Positions 38,883 to 47,390 of a stretch of DNA of 64,000 nucleotides are shown piece by piece. Both the position numbers and the translations under genes were made by a program. Under the pieces are notes generated by a model. The model saw only the letters and a program-made list of their open reading frames with translations, searched no databases and was not told the origin of the DNA. The stretch is from a virus. The DNA is taken from IMG/VR virus record IMGVR_UViG_3300017971_000277, positions 1 through 64,000 of that record, one strand, 5' to 3'. Within the stretch, counting starts at the first letter, position 1, and every line of letters starts with the position of its first letter.

Positions 38883-39657
38883 TAGATGAAGCCTCTACCA
38901 GTCCGGTTGACGTGTCGCATGTATTCCTCTCCGGTCATCTTAGCGAAAGGCTTCTTCTGCGACTTCTTCGGCTTAGGTTCGGCTTGCTTTCTTGGCTGAT
39001 CGCCTTGGAGCCAGGCTTGATACCTGCGGAAACCCACGGAGAGGAGGAGGATTTGTCCTTCCGTGTGTCTCGAGATCAGGTCATCGAAGCTGGTCCCAAA
39101 GCGCTCAGTTAGAACAGCCCAGCGAGCGTGCTCCTCAAGCGGACGGACCTGATCTCTGCTTGCCGCATGAGCGTCACCAACATGCGCAAGCCGGTTAGCA
39201 AAAAATCGTTGTCTGCCTGGAGCGTCGTCTGGCGCACAACGAGATCCTGCACCTCGCCGAGAGTGATCTCCTCCTCCTCGAGAGCCGCCTTCACGTCCTC
39301 CCACTGGTAGTAGGTGACCAGCACGTCGGCGATGTCGAAGAGCACCTTCAGGATGTGCTCCTCGTTCACGTCTTCGGCGTCGGCCTTCTTCGCGATCTGG
39401 TCTTGGATCGCGCGCCCAACCTGATCTTGGAAGGGCTTGACGAGAGCGTGGATCTGCTTCGACCACTTGATCGGAAGTGGGCGGAGCTTCCGCGGCTTGT
39501 CGAGGATGACGATCTCACGAACGTCGGTGTCCGGGAACAGAACCTTGGAGAGTGCGGCTCGCTCGTCTTCAGCAAGCCGCACGATCTCCTCAGCGGTCGT
39601 GTCCCGAAGGCTCTCCGCAACCGAAGCTGCGGCAGAGCCCTGAAGATCATCGGTCAT
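38882..39657 (-). CDS. Tail assembly chaperone GT (product of -1 frameshift)
   Basis: The G frame is read to the slippery heptamer TTTTTTG at 39199-39205, then the ribosome shifts -1, continuing DFFANRLAHVGDAHAASRDQ to the stop at 38882. Total about 258 aa. The T part (RFGTSFDDLISRHTEGQILL, then a Lys/Pro-rich end) has no convincing start codon of its own, which supports the shift. GT fusions bind the tape measure and recruit tail tube subunits in lambda-like phages. The upstream portion of the T frame is a shadow. Confidence 0.8.
39109..39657 (-). CDS. Tail assembly chaperone G
   Basis: 182 aa, mostly helical (QIHALVKPFQDQVGRAIQD, then IADVLVTYYQWEDVKAALEE). It lies between tail tube and tape measure, the standard position for G. 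The frame ends at TAA about 30 codons after the slippery site, so G is the majority product and GT the minority product. Confidence 0.8.
   Translation of the reverse strand: MTDDLQGSAAASVAESLRDTTAEEIVRLAEDERAALSKVLFPDTDVREIVILDKPRKLRPLPIKWSKQIHALVKPFQDQVGRAIQDQIAKKADAEDVNEEHILKVLFDIADVLVTYYQWEDVKAALEEEEITLGEVQDLVVRQTTLQADNDFLLTGLRMLVTLMRQAEIRSVRLRSTLAGLF
39199..39205 (-). promoter_or_regulatory. Programmed -1 ribosomal frameshift site
   Basis: On the minus strand T-TTT-TTG is in the correct phase for X-XXY-YYZ slippage: the preceding codon is GAT, then TTT and TTG. A one-base back-shift joins the G frame exactly to the T frame. Confidence 0.85.
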
Positions 39658-39707
39658 GTTTCTCCTCCTAGTGCTTAGGTCAGAGGTGTTGTGCTAGCCC
39701 GTTAGGA

Positions 39708-40568
39708 CTAGCAGTCGCCGAGCGTCGGGAAGTAAACGCGACGAGCGATGACGAGTTGGTTCTTGCCACCAGCGCCGGGAATGTCGTCTCGGCTGACGCC
39801 GAAAGCGTTGAAGTTCAGCGGGATCCGCTCATTCTCGGTCGGACGAATCTCCTCGGTGAACTCGTCGCCGGGGGTCACCTTGAAGAACTGGTGGATCACC
39901 TGGCTGCCGTCGATGAAGTCGGTCACGCCGAGCAGCATCGATTCACGGATTTCGTTGGTGCCGACGAAAGCCTCCACGAAGTCGTAGATGCCGACGAAGT
40001 CGCCAGCAGCGATCGTGTTGAGGGGGGTGATCGCGAAGGCGACGGTCAGACCGTCGTCCGTGATCGACCCGATCCGCGTCTCGACCGTGTCCGGGTTGTC
40101 GAAGTCCGCGACCGCGGTAGCGATGGCGATCTGGCGACCGACCGCGAGCGACTGGAGGTCGGTCGTGTTCGCGAAGGTGACGACGTTCTGGTTCGTCACG
40201 CTGGCGATGGTCGCGACCGCAGTCGTGCTCGAGACGTTGCTGTAGTTGCCGAAGGCGAACTGCACCTTGCGCCACGAGTTCGAGTGCAGACTGAGTTCGA
40301 AGGTGCCCTCGAGCCCGATCACAGCCTCGAACTGTCGAACCGCAGGCAGGCCGGCATCGAGTTGGAACTTGGTCCGGGTGACCGCGAAAGAGGGGGTGTC
40401 CTCTACCACGGCTCCAAGATCGAAGAAGCCTGCGGGCAGGCTACCCAGGTCGATACGACCCTGAGTCTCCGGCTCCCAGGTGGCGGGAAGGTCAGCGATC
40501 AGAAGCCGCTGGATACCCAGCGAGACTTCGACCTCGTTGATTTGGTTCGTGAAAGTCTTATCGGCCAT
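39708..40568 (-). CDS. Major tail (tube) protein
   Basis: 286 aa, beta-rich. NQINEVEVSLGIQRLLIADL at the N-terminus, FAVTRTKFQLDAGLP, and FIDGSQVIHQFFKVTPGDEF. Located immediately upstream of the tail chaperones and after the tail terminator, the usual slot for the tail tube. A Thr/Val-rich stretch of about 70 residues (VATIASVTNQNVVTFAN) looks like an added Ig-like decoration domain. Confidence 0.75.
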   Translation of the reverse strand: MADKTFTNQINEVEVSLGIQRLLIADLPATWEPETQGRIDLGSLPAGFFDLGAVVEDTPSFAVTRTKFQLDAGLPAVRQFEAVIGLEGTFELSLHSNSWRKVQFAFGNYSNVSSTTAVATIASVTNQNVVTFANTTDLQSLAVGRQIAIATAVADFDNPDTVETRIGSITDDGLTVAFAITPLNTIAAGDFVGIYDFVEAFVGTNEIRESMLLGVTDFIDGSQVIHQFFKVTPGDEFTEEIRPTENERIPLNFNAFGVSRDDIPGAGGKNQLVIARRVYFPTLGDC

Positions 40569-40580
40569 CGCGCAATCCTC

Positions 40581-40970
40581 CTAGCGCTGGGTCGTCGTGA
40601 CGATCACGTAGTTGAGCGGGTAGTTAACCCGTCCCGCGTCGTCCTTGAAGTAGGTTCCTGGCTCAGCAGTTGCCGTGATTCGTCCAGGCCACTTGGGCAG
40701 GACGTTCCACTTGTTGTCCAGCAGATTATTGATTTCCACCGCTTTTGCCAAGCCCGCCTCGGCATTCACGTTGCGGACGACGACCTGAAACGCCGGTCGT
40801 CGGGTCGGATCGTCTGGGAAGGAGACGCCGCCTGTATGCACGACGACGACCCCATTCTCCGATTCGACCGGAAGTGCTTGGATCCAAAGGTCTTCGCCAA
40901 GCACACCTACGCTATTGGCAGCCAGATAGGCTGCCAATAGCTCGAGCAGTAGGTTGCTGTCTTTGGGCAC
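40581..40970 (-). CDS. Tail terminator / completion protein (probable)
   Basis: 129 aa. LLLELLAAYLAANSVG at the start, RRPAFQVVVRNVNAEAGLAK in the middle and NYVIVTTTQR at the end follow the alpha-beta pattern of phage tail terminator (gpU-like) proteins. Position before the tail tube agrees. Confidence 0.6.
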   Translation of the reverse strand: MPKDSNLLLELLAAYLAANSVGVLGEDLWIQALPVESENGVVVVHTGGVSFPDDPTRRPAFQVVVRNVNAEAGLAKAVEINNLLDNKWNVLPKWPGRITATAEPGTYFKDDAGRVNYPLNYVIVTTTQR

Positions 40971-40972
40971 TA

Positions 40973-41083
40973 CTAGCGCTTCTTGCGGATCTTCAAGCGC
41001 TTGTTGCGCTTACGGCTGAAGGACTTGTTGCGATTGCCGATTCGCTTGGCTTTACGGCCCACGCCTTTGGGGAGCTTCGTCAC
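40973..41083 (-). CDS. Very small arginine/lysine-rich peptide (36 aa)
   Basis: GTG start with GGAGG seven bases upstream; reads MTKLPKGVGRKAKRIGNRNK and then KRNKRLKIRKKR. About half basic. Its first 31 bases overlap the 3' end of the preceding small gene in another frame. Likely binds nucleic acid. The ribosome-binding site supports it; no homologue is recalled. Confidence 0.5.
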   Translation of the reverse strand: MTKLPKGVGRKAKRIGNRNKSFSRKRNKRLKIRKKR

Positions 41084-41237
41084 CTTGATCCTCCAGCTTG
41101 ATGGATTCGGTCTTCACCACCCGCAGGATGTTTCCCGCTTGGATGTCCACCTCCACCTTCCCGAAGAACTGCCGCTCCTGCAAGGTGCGAATGAAGTCTA
41201 CTAGCCTTTCCCGCTGCTTTTCGTGGTCTTGGTTCAC
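41052..41237 (-). CDS. Small DUF2292/YezF-like protein (61 aa)
   Basis: GTG start overlaps the stop of the large glycosyltransferase fusion (GTGA). The part RQFFGKVEVDIQAGNILRVV followed by KTESIKL matches the small DUF2292-type domain (FGxVxIxxxxGxIxxIxxTEKI) found in bacteria and phages, of unknown function. The longer open frame upstream is a shadow. Confidence 0.65.
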   Translation of the reverse strand: MNQDHEKQRERLVDFIRTLQERQFFGKVEVDIQAGNILRVVKTESIKLEDQGDEAPQRRGP

Positions 41238-44200
41238 CGCAGCCTGCCCGTCTTCGTGTGAATCGCGTTGGTGCCCATCTCGAGCAGCTTTGCGGCCTCG
41301 GGCGGGTAGGCGGCTTCGATCGGCTTGAACTCCTTGGTCTGCTGCTTGTAGTCGTCCATGCCCTGAGCACCAAGACGCACGAGCATCTGGCCGACCTGAG
41401 TGCCGAAGAAGGCGCGGCACTCGTGACGGTCGAGGAACCATCGGTCGTCAGCTTCGACACCCTTGTTCGCCTGCTTGCCCATGCTGGCGGAGAGCCCGAG
41501 AGCAATCGAGAAGGGAGGACAGGGGCGATCTGCGTAGCAGAGCTTGTTCTCGCTGAGCATCGCCAAAGCCTCCTGATACATCGGAAAGGCAAGCTTGTTG
41601 TAGACGTGCGAGGGGTCTGCCAGGTGCGTCAGGTAGAGCCTGATCGCTGCCTCGAGATGCTTGTGTGCAGGACTTCCTGGGAGAATCCTCTGCTGCTTCT
41701 CCCGCTCCTTGCTCCATTTGGCGACGTTGATGTGGTCGCGCTGGATCAGGACCCAGGTCAACTGCCGACCCGGATACACGTCGTGGTCCCTTTGGAGAAG
41801 AGCCATGTTCCGGTTCGAGCACTTGTCCCTGCGCTGCCGCTCGTGCAGGTAGCCGTAGTGCGCGAGATTCACGTCGGGGATCAGCATCGTCGGGCGGATC
41901 GGGTTGTCGTAGCCGCCCTTCGACGTGTCCTCGCAGTGCTCGTGAATGCAGCCGACGAAGCGGTAGTGCTCACGATTCCGTAGAACGCGAATCGGCATAT
42001 CGAAGGTGCCGTGAACGTCGAGCATGAGGTGGCACTGCTTGATGCCGAAGCCCTCGAGCATGGTCGTGTGGAGGTAGCGACGAAGCTTGGCTGGGTCGGT
42101 CACGATCTCGTCGGTGTCCAGCCAGAAGATCCAGTCCTCCGTCACGCCCTCGATGCTGGCGTTGCGCATCTGCGCAAAATGGTCGAACTCGACCTCGCGG
42201 ATCTCGAGCTTCTCCTGCGGAACGTGCCACTCGAAAAGCTGCCTGGTGTGGTCGCTGGTACGCGTGTCGAACGCGACCACGATCTTGTCGGCGATCGGCT
42301 CGACGTGCTTGAGGCACTTCGCCAGGTAGTCCTCTCCGTCCCGCACGATCATGCAGACAGCAAGGCTCTGGTAGGGGCGAGTGATCTCGACCCTGCGGAC
42401 GGTGTTGAGGGGCTGCGCCTTGAACCCGCCGTTCTCGACACCGAACACGCAAACCCACGAACCCTGGATGTCTCCACCGTCGCTGATGTCCTCCTCCACG
42501 AAGGCGAGGCGCGCAGCGACCTCGGTGCCGACCATCTCGGAGTAGTCCTCTTGGGTCAGGCTCCAGAGACGTGGCGCACCATCCTCAAGCGTCGCCGAAG
42601 TCGCTCCGGTCTTCGACGTGACGACGAGCACCCCATCGTTCTGAGGAATGCGACTGAGCCACTCGAACTCTTCCCACGGTCGGAGGAGGCTCTCCAAGTA
42701 CCCGCCGACGAACACCACATCGGCCTTCTTGTGGTAATCGCCTGGGATCGAGGTCGCGACGTGGACCTGAACACGATCCCCAAGCCCCATCTGCTCGATC
42801 GACCTCGCGTGCAGGCTGACGATCTCCTCGTCGGCGTCGAACATAACGACCTGGGCTTCAGGGAACATCTTGGCTGCCACCAAGCCGAAACCCTCGACCC
42901 CGCTGGCAAAGTCGATGATGTAGTTCGGAGTGCGCTCGAGAGAACGAGCTACGAGTTCGGCTGCGCGCTTGAAGCGAGGCAGCGCGTCTTGAATCATCCT
43001 CGTGATGTTCTCGGGGTCGATCGGGTCCTGCCTGGTGACCTCGGCGAGTTCCTCTTCGGCACGAGCGAGCAGCCCATGACCCGGAACGCTCTTGGCGGAG
43101 TCCACCGCGGTCATCACGTTGCCGGAGCGCAGAAGCTCCGAAACGATCTCGGTGGGCTTGGTCGCGACACGGTGAGCGAGCTTCTCCCGGAAGTGAGCCG
43201 TCCAGTTCTCCGCGACTGCATCCCAGGTGTAGCCACGCTGCATGATCCACTGGGGACCATCGTCCTGCATGGACTTCGCGATGTCTGGGTTGGAGAGCAG
43301 GAAGTCCAGCCTGCGCACGAACTTTGCCGTGTACTCCTCCGTCCCCGGCTTGCCGCGGATTAGGAACCCGTTGACGCTGTTCCCGACCGTCTCCCGCAGA
43401 GCGAAGTCATCAGTCGTGATGATCGGCGTCTTGCAGGCGGCAGCCTCCATAGCCGTGATGCAGGAGATCTCAGGGAAGTCGGTCGGGTAGAGGAGCGCTT
43501 GTGCTTTGGACATCTCCTCGTAGAGCCGGTCCTTCGTGAGATGTCCGACGTTCACGACCGAGTCGCCGAAGCGCTGGGTGAGTTCCTTGCACATCGCGTT
43601 GATCTGCGTGACGTGCTCTGGAACCTGCATCCCTCCCAGGCTGTAGTTGCAGTAGTGCAAGGTCGCCTGCGGATACTTCTCGAGCACCTTCGGCCAGATG
43701 TCGCGCAGAAGCCAGTGCAGTCCGCGCTCCGGTCGGCTCGAGTAGAAGAACCGCAACGGCACCTTCTCCTGCCGGTGCTTCTCGATCAGGTCGAGGTCGA
43801 TGCCGTTGCTCGTCTTCCACATGAACTGCCGGAACTCGGCGATCTTGTTCTCCTTCTCGTCTTTCTCGTTCGTCCCGACCGTGTAGTTGTCGATGTGGAA
43901 GTCGGAGAGGAGGAAGATCTCGTCCGTCTGGTAGAGGTTCCCGCAGAGCCGACCCTTGTCTTGGATCGTGTCGTGCAGCCAGAGCACTCGCCAGGCAGCC
44001 TTGTTCGGCTGCGTGAGGAATTCCGGCCAGCGGCTCGCGATGAACACGTCCCACGCGATCGTGCGGTTCATCGCGGCGAACTTGTCAACCCCGTAGTAGG
44101 AGACACCGTCGAACACACCCTCCTCTTCGCAGTTGCAGAACACCATGACCCGGTGCCCAAGCTTGGCGAGCGATCGAGCAACAGAGATCGCAGCAGTCTC

Positions 44201-44287
44201 GGAACCTCCGAGTCCGCGCTTCTCAAGAGTGTTGCCGGTGAAGGGAAGGCCGAGCGTAGCCAGGCCAATCGTCAGGGGTCGGTTCAT
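41234..44287 (-). CDS. Three-domain GT4 glycosyltransferase - methyltransferase - GT2 glycosyltransferase
   Basis: 1017 aa. Domain 1 (1-400) is a GT-B GT4 enzyme: GGSETAA (27-33), YSSRPERGLHWLL (182-194), and an E-x7-E pair at E273 and E281. Domain 2 (about 440-630) is a SAM methyltransferase: IIDFASGVEGFGLVA (457-471), FDADEEIV, and DVVFVGGYLESLL. Domain 3 (about 640-1000) is a GT-A GT2 enzyme: CMIVRDGEDYLAKCLK (645-660) and WLDTDEIV (722-729, the DxD site). It lies between head and tail genes, so its target may be virion proteins or phage DNA; the substrate is unknown. The downstream gene overlaps its stop. Confidence 0.85.
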   Translation of the reverse strand: MNRPLTIGLATLGLPFTGNTLEKRGLGGSETAAISVARSLAKLGHRVMVFCNCEEEGVFDGVSYYGVDKFAAMNRTIAWDVFIASRWPEFLTQPNKAAWRVLWLHDTIQDKGRLCGNLYQTDEIFLLSDFHIDNYTVGTNEKDEKENKIAEFRQFMWKTSNGIDLDLIEKHRQEKVPLRFFYSSRPERGLHWLLRDIWPKVLEKYPQATLHYCNYSLGGMQVPEHVTQINAMCKELTQRFGDSVVNVGHLTKDRLYEEMSKAQALLYPTDFPEISCITAMEAAACKTPIITTDDFALRETVGNSVNGFLIRGKPGTEEYTAKFVRRLDFLLSNPDIAKSMQDDGPQWIMQRGYTWDAVAENWTAHFREKLAHRVATKPTEIVSELLRSGNVMTAVDSAKSVPGHGLLARAEEELAEVTRQDPIDPENITRMIQDALPRFKRAAELVARSLERTPNYIIDFASGVEGFGLVAAKMFPEAQVVMFDADEEIVSLHARSIEQMGLGDRVQVHVATSIPGDYHKKADVVFVGGYLESLLRPWEEFEWLSRIPQNDGVLVVTSKTGATSATLEDGAPRLWSLTQEDYSEMVGTEVAARLAFVEEDISDGGDIQGSWVCVFGVENGGFKAQPLNTVRRVEITRPYQSLAVCMIVRDGEDYLAKCLKHVEPIADKIVVAFDTRTSDHTRQLFEWHVPQEKLEIREVEFDHFAQMRNASIEGVTEDWIFWLDTDEIVTDPAKLRRYLHTTMLEGFGIKQCHLMLDVHGTFDMPIRVLRNREHYRFVGCIHEHCEDTSKGGYDNPIRPTMLIPDVNLAHYGYLHERQRRDKCSNRNMALLQRDHDVYPGRQLTWVLIQRDHINVAKWSKEREKQQRILPGSPAHKHLEAAIRLYLTHLADPSHVYNKLAFPMYQEALAMLSENKLCYADRPCPPFSIALGLSASMGKQANKGVEADDRWFLDRHECRAFFGTQVGQMLVRLGAQGMDDYKQQTKEFKPIEAAYPPEAAKLLEMGTNAIHTKTGRLR

Positions 44288-44306
44288 AGAAACTCCGTGC
44301 TAGTGC

Positions 44307-44789
44307 TTAGCTGCGGGTTGGCTCGATGGTCCGTGCGGTGATCCTGATTCGTGAGGTCGCCGACACGCCACGCTGAACATACGCTGCGAGTCCGTCACGA
44401 ATCCGATCGACGTTCAAGAAAGCGGCGCGGCGCAAGTAAGCACCACCGACTCCACCTTCTGGAGTAAGAGGCTGGCGAATCGAGACAGGTCCAAGCTGCC
44501 AGGGTCCTGAAGGGGTAAGCAGCGTGTGTTGGGTGAGGGCATACCGCTCACCAGCCACCACGAGGACGGAGTATTCTCCTCCCGCCTGCTCTCGAGGAAG
44601 CTCAGCACGAATCGAGCGGCGCAGAGGTCCGCGGAGGATTGGTGCGTTCTGCTGCGCTCGCTCAGCGACGAAGTTTCCGACAGCCTGGACTCCGGCTAGA
44701 AGCGCTTGATCGAAGTTGGATCCGACATTGTTCAGCCAGCCCTGGAGACGTGGGTCGATCTCCACGTTGATTTCGATGCCAACAGCCAT
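44307..44789 (-). CDS. HK97 gp10-like head-tail component (160 aa)
   Basis: GVQAVGNFVAERAQQNAPIL followed by RGPLRRSIRAEL is the hallmark of the HK97 gp10 family, then a basic C-terminus. These proteins sit at the head-tail joint and precede the tail terminator. Here the order is broken only by the glycosyltransferase fusion. Confidence 0.75.
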   Translation of the reverse strand: MAVGIEINVEIDPRLQGWLNNVGSNFDQALLAGVQAVGNFVAERAQQNAPILRGPLRRSIRAELPREQAGGEYSVLVVAGERYALTQHTLLTPSGPWQLGPVSIRQPLTPEGGVGGAYLRRAAFLNVDRIRDGLAAYVQRGVSATSRIRITARTIEPTRS

Positions 44790-45781
44790 CAGATGAACTT
44801 GATCTCGTCGGGAAGCGTGCCCTTGCGCTCAGCCTCCCAGTAGTTGCGAATCACCCGGTTCGGCGAATCCTCGTTGGGCTCCATGAGGAAGCGCGGGTCG
44901 GTATTTGCTCTCTCCTCATTCTCTTCAGGTGTGTGGAAAGCTGGAACGTAGATCCCAATGCCGTGTTTGCACCAAGGATGGAACGGAGGACCACCGTTCG
45001 GAAGAGCAGCCAGCGGTGGGAAGACCGGATCGCTCCCGCTGATCGAGTAGACGCGTCCGCGGTAAGCGTCGCAGTAGTCACCTACCGTGCTCGGGTTGAC
45101 GGTGACGCGGACGAGGTCAAACCCTGCCTGCTTCGCCCGCTCGAGCGTGGCAACGGACCTAGCCTGAGCCTTCACGTTCTGAGCCACCATGCCCGCGTAG
45201 AAGTCCAGCGGGAAGAACATGCGCCTGCCGTTCTTGGCGAGAACCGAGACGACCCCGTCCTCGAACCGCTCCCGGAGCAGACCTTGGATCCTGCTCCGGA
45301 TGCGGAAGTCCTCCTCAAGTGCGCTAAGTCCAACACCCACTTCGGCTTGTGCCTTCTGAGCAAGGTCCGGGAACTCCTGCTCGAGTGCCAGACCCCTGAA
45401 GATCCGCTGCGCCAGGGTAGCGATCGACTCACGTCCCTTCGCCAGATTGCCCGTCAGGCTGTCAGCGAGCGCCCGTACGGCGCGCTCATCGATCGGTGCG
45501 AAGAGAGTGGTGGAAGTCGCTCCCGCGGCCTGTAGGACGCTCACAGCTTCCGCGCTCGCCTCGTCCACGAACTGCCGCACGTAGGTAGCGCTCCAGGCGT
45601 CCGTCTCCTTCTCCAGACGGCTAAGGATCTCAAGCACTTGCTGGAAAAGGAGTAAGCGCTGCGCACCCCTGTCTTCCGTCAGCAAGTTGCTCAAACGGCG
45701 TCTCAGGATGTCTGCCCCATTTAGGTAGATCGCGACCAGAAGGTCCAGGCGCTCATCGTCTAGGGGCGGAATCTCAGCCAC
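44789..45781 (-). CDS. Minor head protein, SPP1 gp7/Mu gpF-like
   Basis: 330 aa. A helical N-terminal two thirds leads to VTVNPSTVGDYCDAYRGRVY and PNGGPPFHPWCKHGIGIYVP, the Cys/His-containing C-terminal pattern of phage head morphogenesis (minor capsid) proteins. Start overlaps the next gene. It is likely a few-copy internal head protein near the portal. Confidence 0.7.
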   Translation of the reverse strand: MAEIPPLDDERLDLLVAIYLNGADILRRRLSNLLTEDRGAQRLLLFQQVLEILSRLEKETDAWSATYVRQFVDEASAEAVSVLQAAGATSTTLFAPIDERAVRALADSLTGNLAKGRESIATLAQRIFRGLALEQEFPDLAQKAQAEVGVGLSALEEDFRIRSRIQGLLRERFEDGVVSVLAKNGRRMFFPLDFYAGMVAQNVKAQARSVATLERAKQAGFDLVRVTVNPSTVGDYCDAYRGRVYSISGSDPVFPPLAALPNGGPPFHPWCKHGIGIYVPAFHTPEENEERANTDPRFLMEPNEDSPNRVIRNYWEAERKGTLPDEIKFI

Positions 45782-45789
45782 GGGCAGAC

Positions 45790-46158
45790 CTACGTGGACA
45801 GGTCGAGGTCGAGCCGCACCCGTAGAAAGCGGGTCCCGTGGAACGGGTCGTTGTAGGCAACGATCTCATCGATCCGCCCACCCTCGAGCAGCGCATTCCC
45901 AAACTGATCCACTACGTTGCGGATCTCGTCTCCCTGCCGCGGGACAGACGAGCTAGGGATGCAGGCGAAGTGGCGGATGCTCGTGTCCATCGCTGGCGCG
46001 GAGATGAGCGTCTGATCCTGCTCTTGGTAGAGCACAAGGTTGATGGTCGTGATCGAGGTGATCGAGGTGTCTCCGTAGCTAGAGCGCACCCGTCTCCCAA
46101 GCTGTCCGACCTGGGTGAAGTACTTGTCGTTCTGGATCAGTCCGCGGTTTCGGCTCAT
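45790..46158 (-). CDS. Head closure protein (probable)
   Basis: 122 aa, beta-rich. PRQGDEIRNVVDQFGN, GGRIDEIVAYNDPFHG and RFLRVRLDL suggest a small beta-barrel of the head-closure (stopper) type, placed after the connector. The call is from pattern and position only. Confidence 0.5.
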   Translation of the reverse strand: MSRNRGLIQNDKYFTQVGQLGRRVRSSYGDTSITSITTINLVLYQEQDQTLISAPAMDTSIRHFACIPSSSVPRQGDEIRNVVDQFGNALLEGGRIDEIVAYNDPFHGTRFLRVRLDLDLST

Positions 46159-46691
46159 GCGCGGTAGATCCTACGCCCAACCATCCACTCTTGGAGAAGC
46201 TGAAGAGCTTCGTGGCTGAAACGTGCGCTCGAGACGCGGGCGTGCTTGCCATACTGGACGAACTCACGGATCGGCCCGACCGACTCGCTGATCGAGACGA
46301 TCCCGTTCTGGATGTTCTCCGCGTCCTTGTTCCGCCCACCATTGCGAGCGATGTAGTTCGCCTGCTGAGCGCACGCTTCCTGCACCGTCTCGCGCATCCG
46401 CTTCTGGACAACGTCCTGGGTAAGCGTCTCGGTGGAGGCCCGGTCGTAGGGGAAGGCCGAGCGAATCTGCCGCGGAAACTCGAGACGCTGTTCGTAGTAG
46501 TAGCGAGTTCCCAGGTAGGTCCTGCTGTCGATGTCCCGGCTAGCCTGAATGAGCGCAGCCTGCTTCTGCGCGCTGGTCAGAGCGATCCACGCAGCGTTGT
46601 CGATGATCGCAGTGCGGATGAAGGAGTTCGCCTGGGTCACGTCGATGTAGCTGTTGGAGTCGGGTCCTCCGTAAGAAGCGATGAGGGTCAT
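46155..46691 (-). CDS. Head-tail connector, gp6/DnaT-like adaptor
   Basis: 178 aa. SNSYIDVTQANSFIRTAI, WIALTSAQKQAALIQASRDI and LEFPRQIRSAFPY match the phage adaptor family often listed as DnaT-like/gp6-like. It should attach to the portal. Overlaps the downstream gene by four bases. Confidence 0.75.
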   Translation of the reverse strand: MTLIASYGGPDSNSYIDVTQANSFIRTAIIDNAAWIALTSAQKQAALIQASRDIDSRTYLGTRYYYEQRLEFPRQIRSAFPYDRASTETLTQDVVQKRMRETVQEACAQQANYIARNGGRNKDAENIQNGIVSISESVGPIREFVQYGKHARVSSARFSHEALQLLQEWMVGRRIYRA

Positions 46692-46700
46692 GCTGCGCTC

Positions 46701-47033
46701 CTATGCGAACGGGGTGCAGATGTTGGAGAACACCTCGAACTCCCGCACCGCGGAGTGGAAGATCGAACCGTTGGGGAAGGAGATCACGCCTTGCCAGGAC
46801 CACCCGCCGACCTCATCGATGTCGTTGGCGACGGTCGTGTACTGGATCAACCCGTCCGTCCCGACATTGGTGAACGTCGCGACCGCGGTCAGGACTTCCT
46901 GGCTTGGCTTCAAGAAGCAGATCGCGAGACTGGTAGCCGTGCTGACATCGACAGGCGTGCCGCAGTCGGTTAGCTCGAGACGGAACACGGTCCCGATGTC
47001 GAACTGGTGGATTTCCTGATCGCAGCTTGCCAT
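46701..47033 (-). CDS. BppU-N-like beta-sandwich protein (110 aa)
   Basis: IGTVFRLELTDCGTPVDVST, then LAICFLKPSQE and VGTDGLIQYTTVANDIDEVG, with a GWSWQGVISFPNG end, matches the small beta domain of phage baseplate BppU N-terminal type. It is usually attached to the virion surface; in this head region it could be a decoration or accessory protein. Confidence 0.6.
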   Translation of the reverse strand: MASCDQEIHQFDIGTVFRLELTDCGTPVDVSTATSLAICFLKPSQEVLTAVATFTNVGTDGLIQYTTVANDIDEVGGWSWQGVISFPNGSIFHSAVREFEVFSNICTPFA

Positions 47034-47387
47034 TTACCGCTCCGTCTCTCGCTCGTAGACCAGGGTCAGAGAAGACGCCTGCTCCTCAGTCCGCGCGACC
47101 GGGGCGTTGACTTGCTTCAGGATCGCCACCGGAACCTGCTCAAACACTACCTCTGCCACTACAATCGACTCCTGAGCCTCTCGCGCGATGCTAACACTTG
47201 CTGCCTGCTGCCGAGCGAGTGGTTCAATCGAGACGACAAGCCGTGAGATTTCGGCCTGAGCGGTAGACACTCTGGCGATTGGGACAGACTCAAAGACAAT
47301 CTCGGGCTGTGGAGGAGCGAGAGTAAGCGCGTCCAACCCAGCGAAGATGAACTGGAGTCGGAGGATGTCTCTGACCGCTCCGGCCAC
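47034..47387 (-). CDS. Hypothetical protein (117 aa)
   Basis: Unknown; mixed hydrophobic and acidic with recurring short units (VFESVPIARVS and VFEQVPVAIL, about 55 residues apart), so possibly an internal duplication. Directly follows the BppU-like gene, sharing the operon. Virion role by position only. Confidence 0.5.
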   Translation of the reverse strand: MAGAVRDILRLQFIFAGLDALTLAPPQPEIVFESVPIARVSTAQAEISRLVVSIEPLARQQAASVSIAREAQESIVVAEVVFEQVPVAILKQVNAPVARTEEQASSLTLVYERETER

Positions 47388-47390
47388 AGG

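Noticed and set aside
38882-39466. T chaperone as an independent 194-codon gene
   Set aside because: The upstream part is a low-complexity shadow and no start with a ribosome-binding site is present; the frameshift explains it better.
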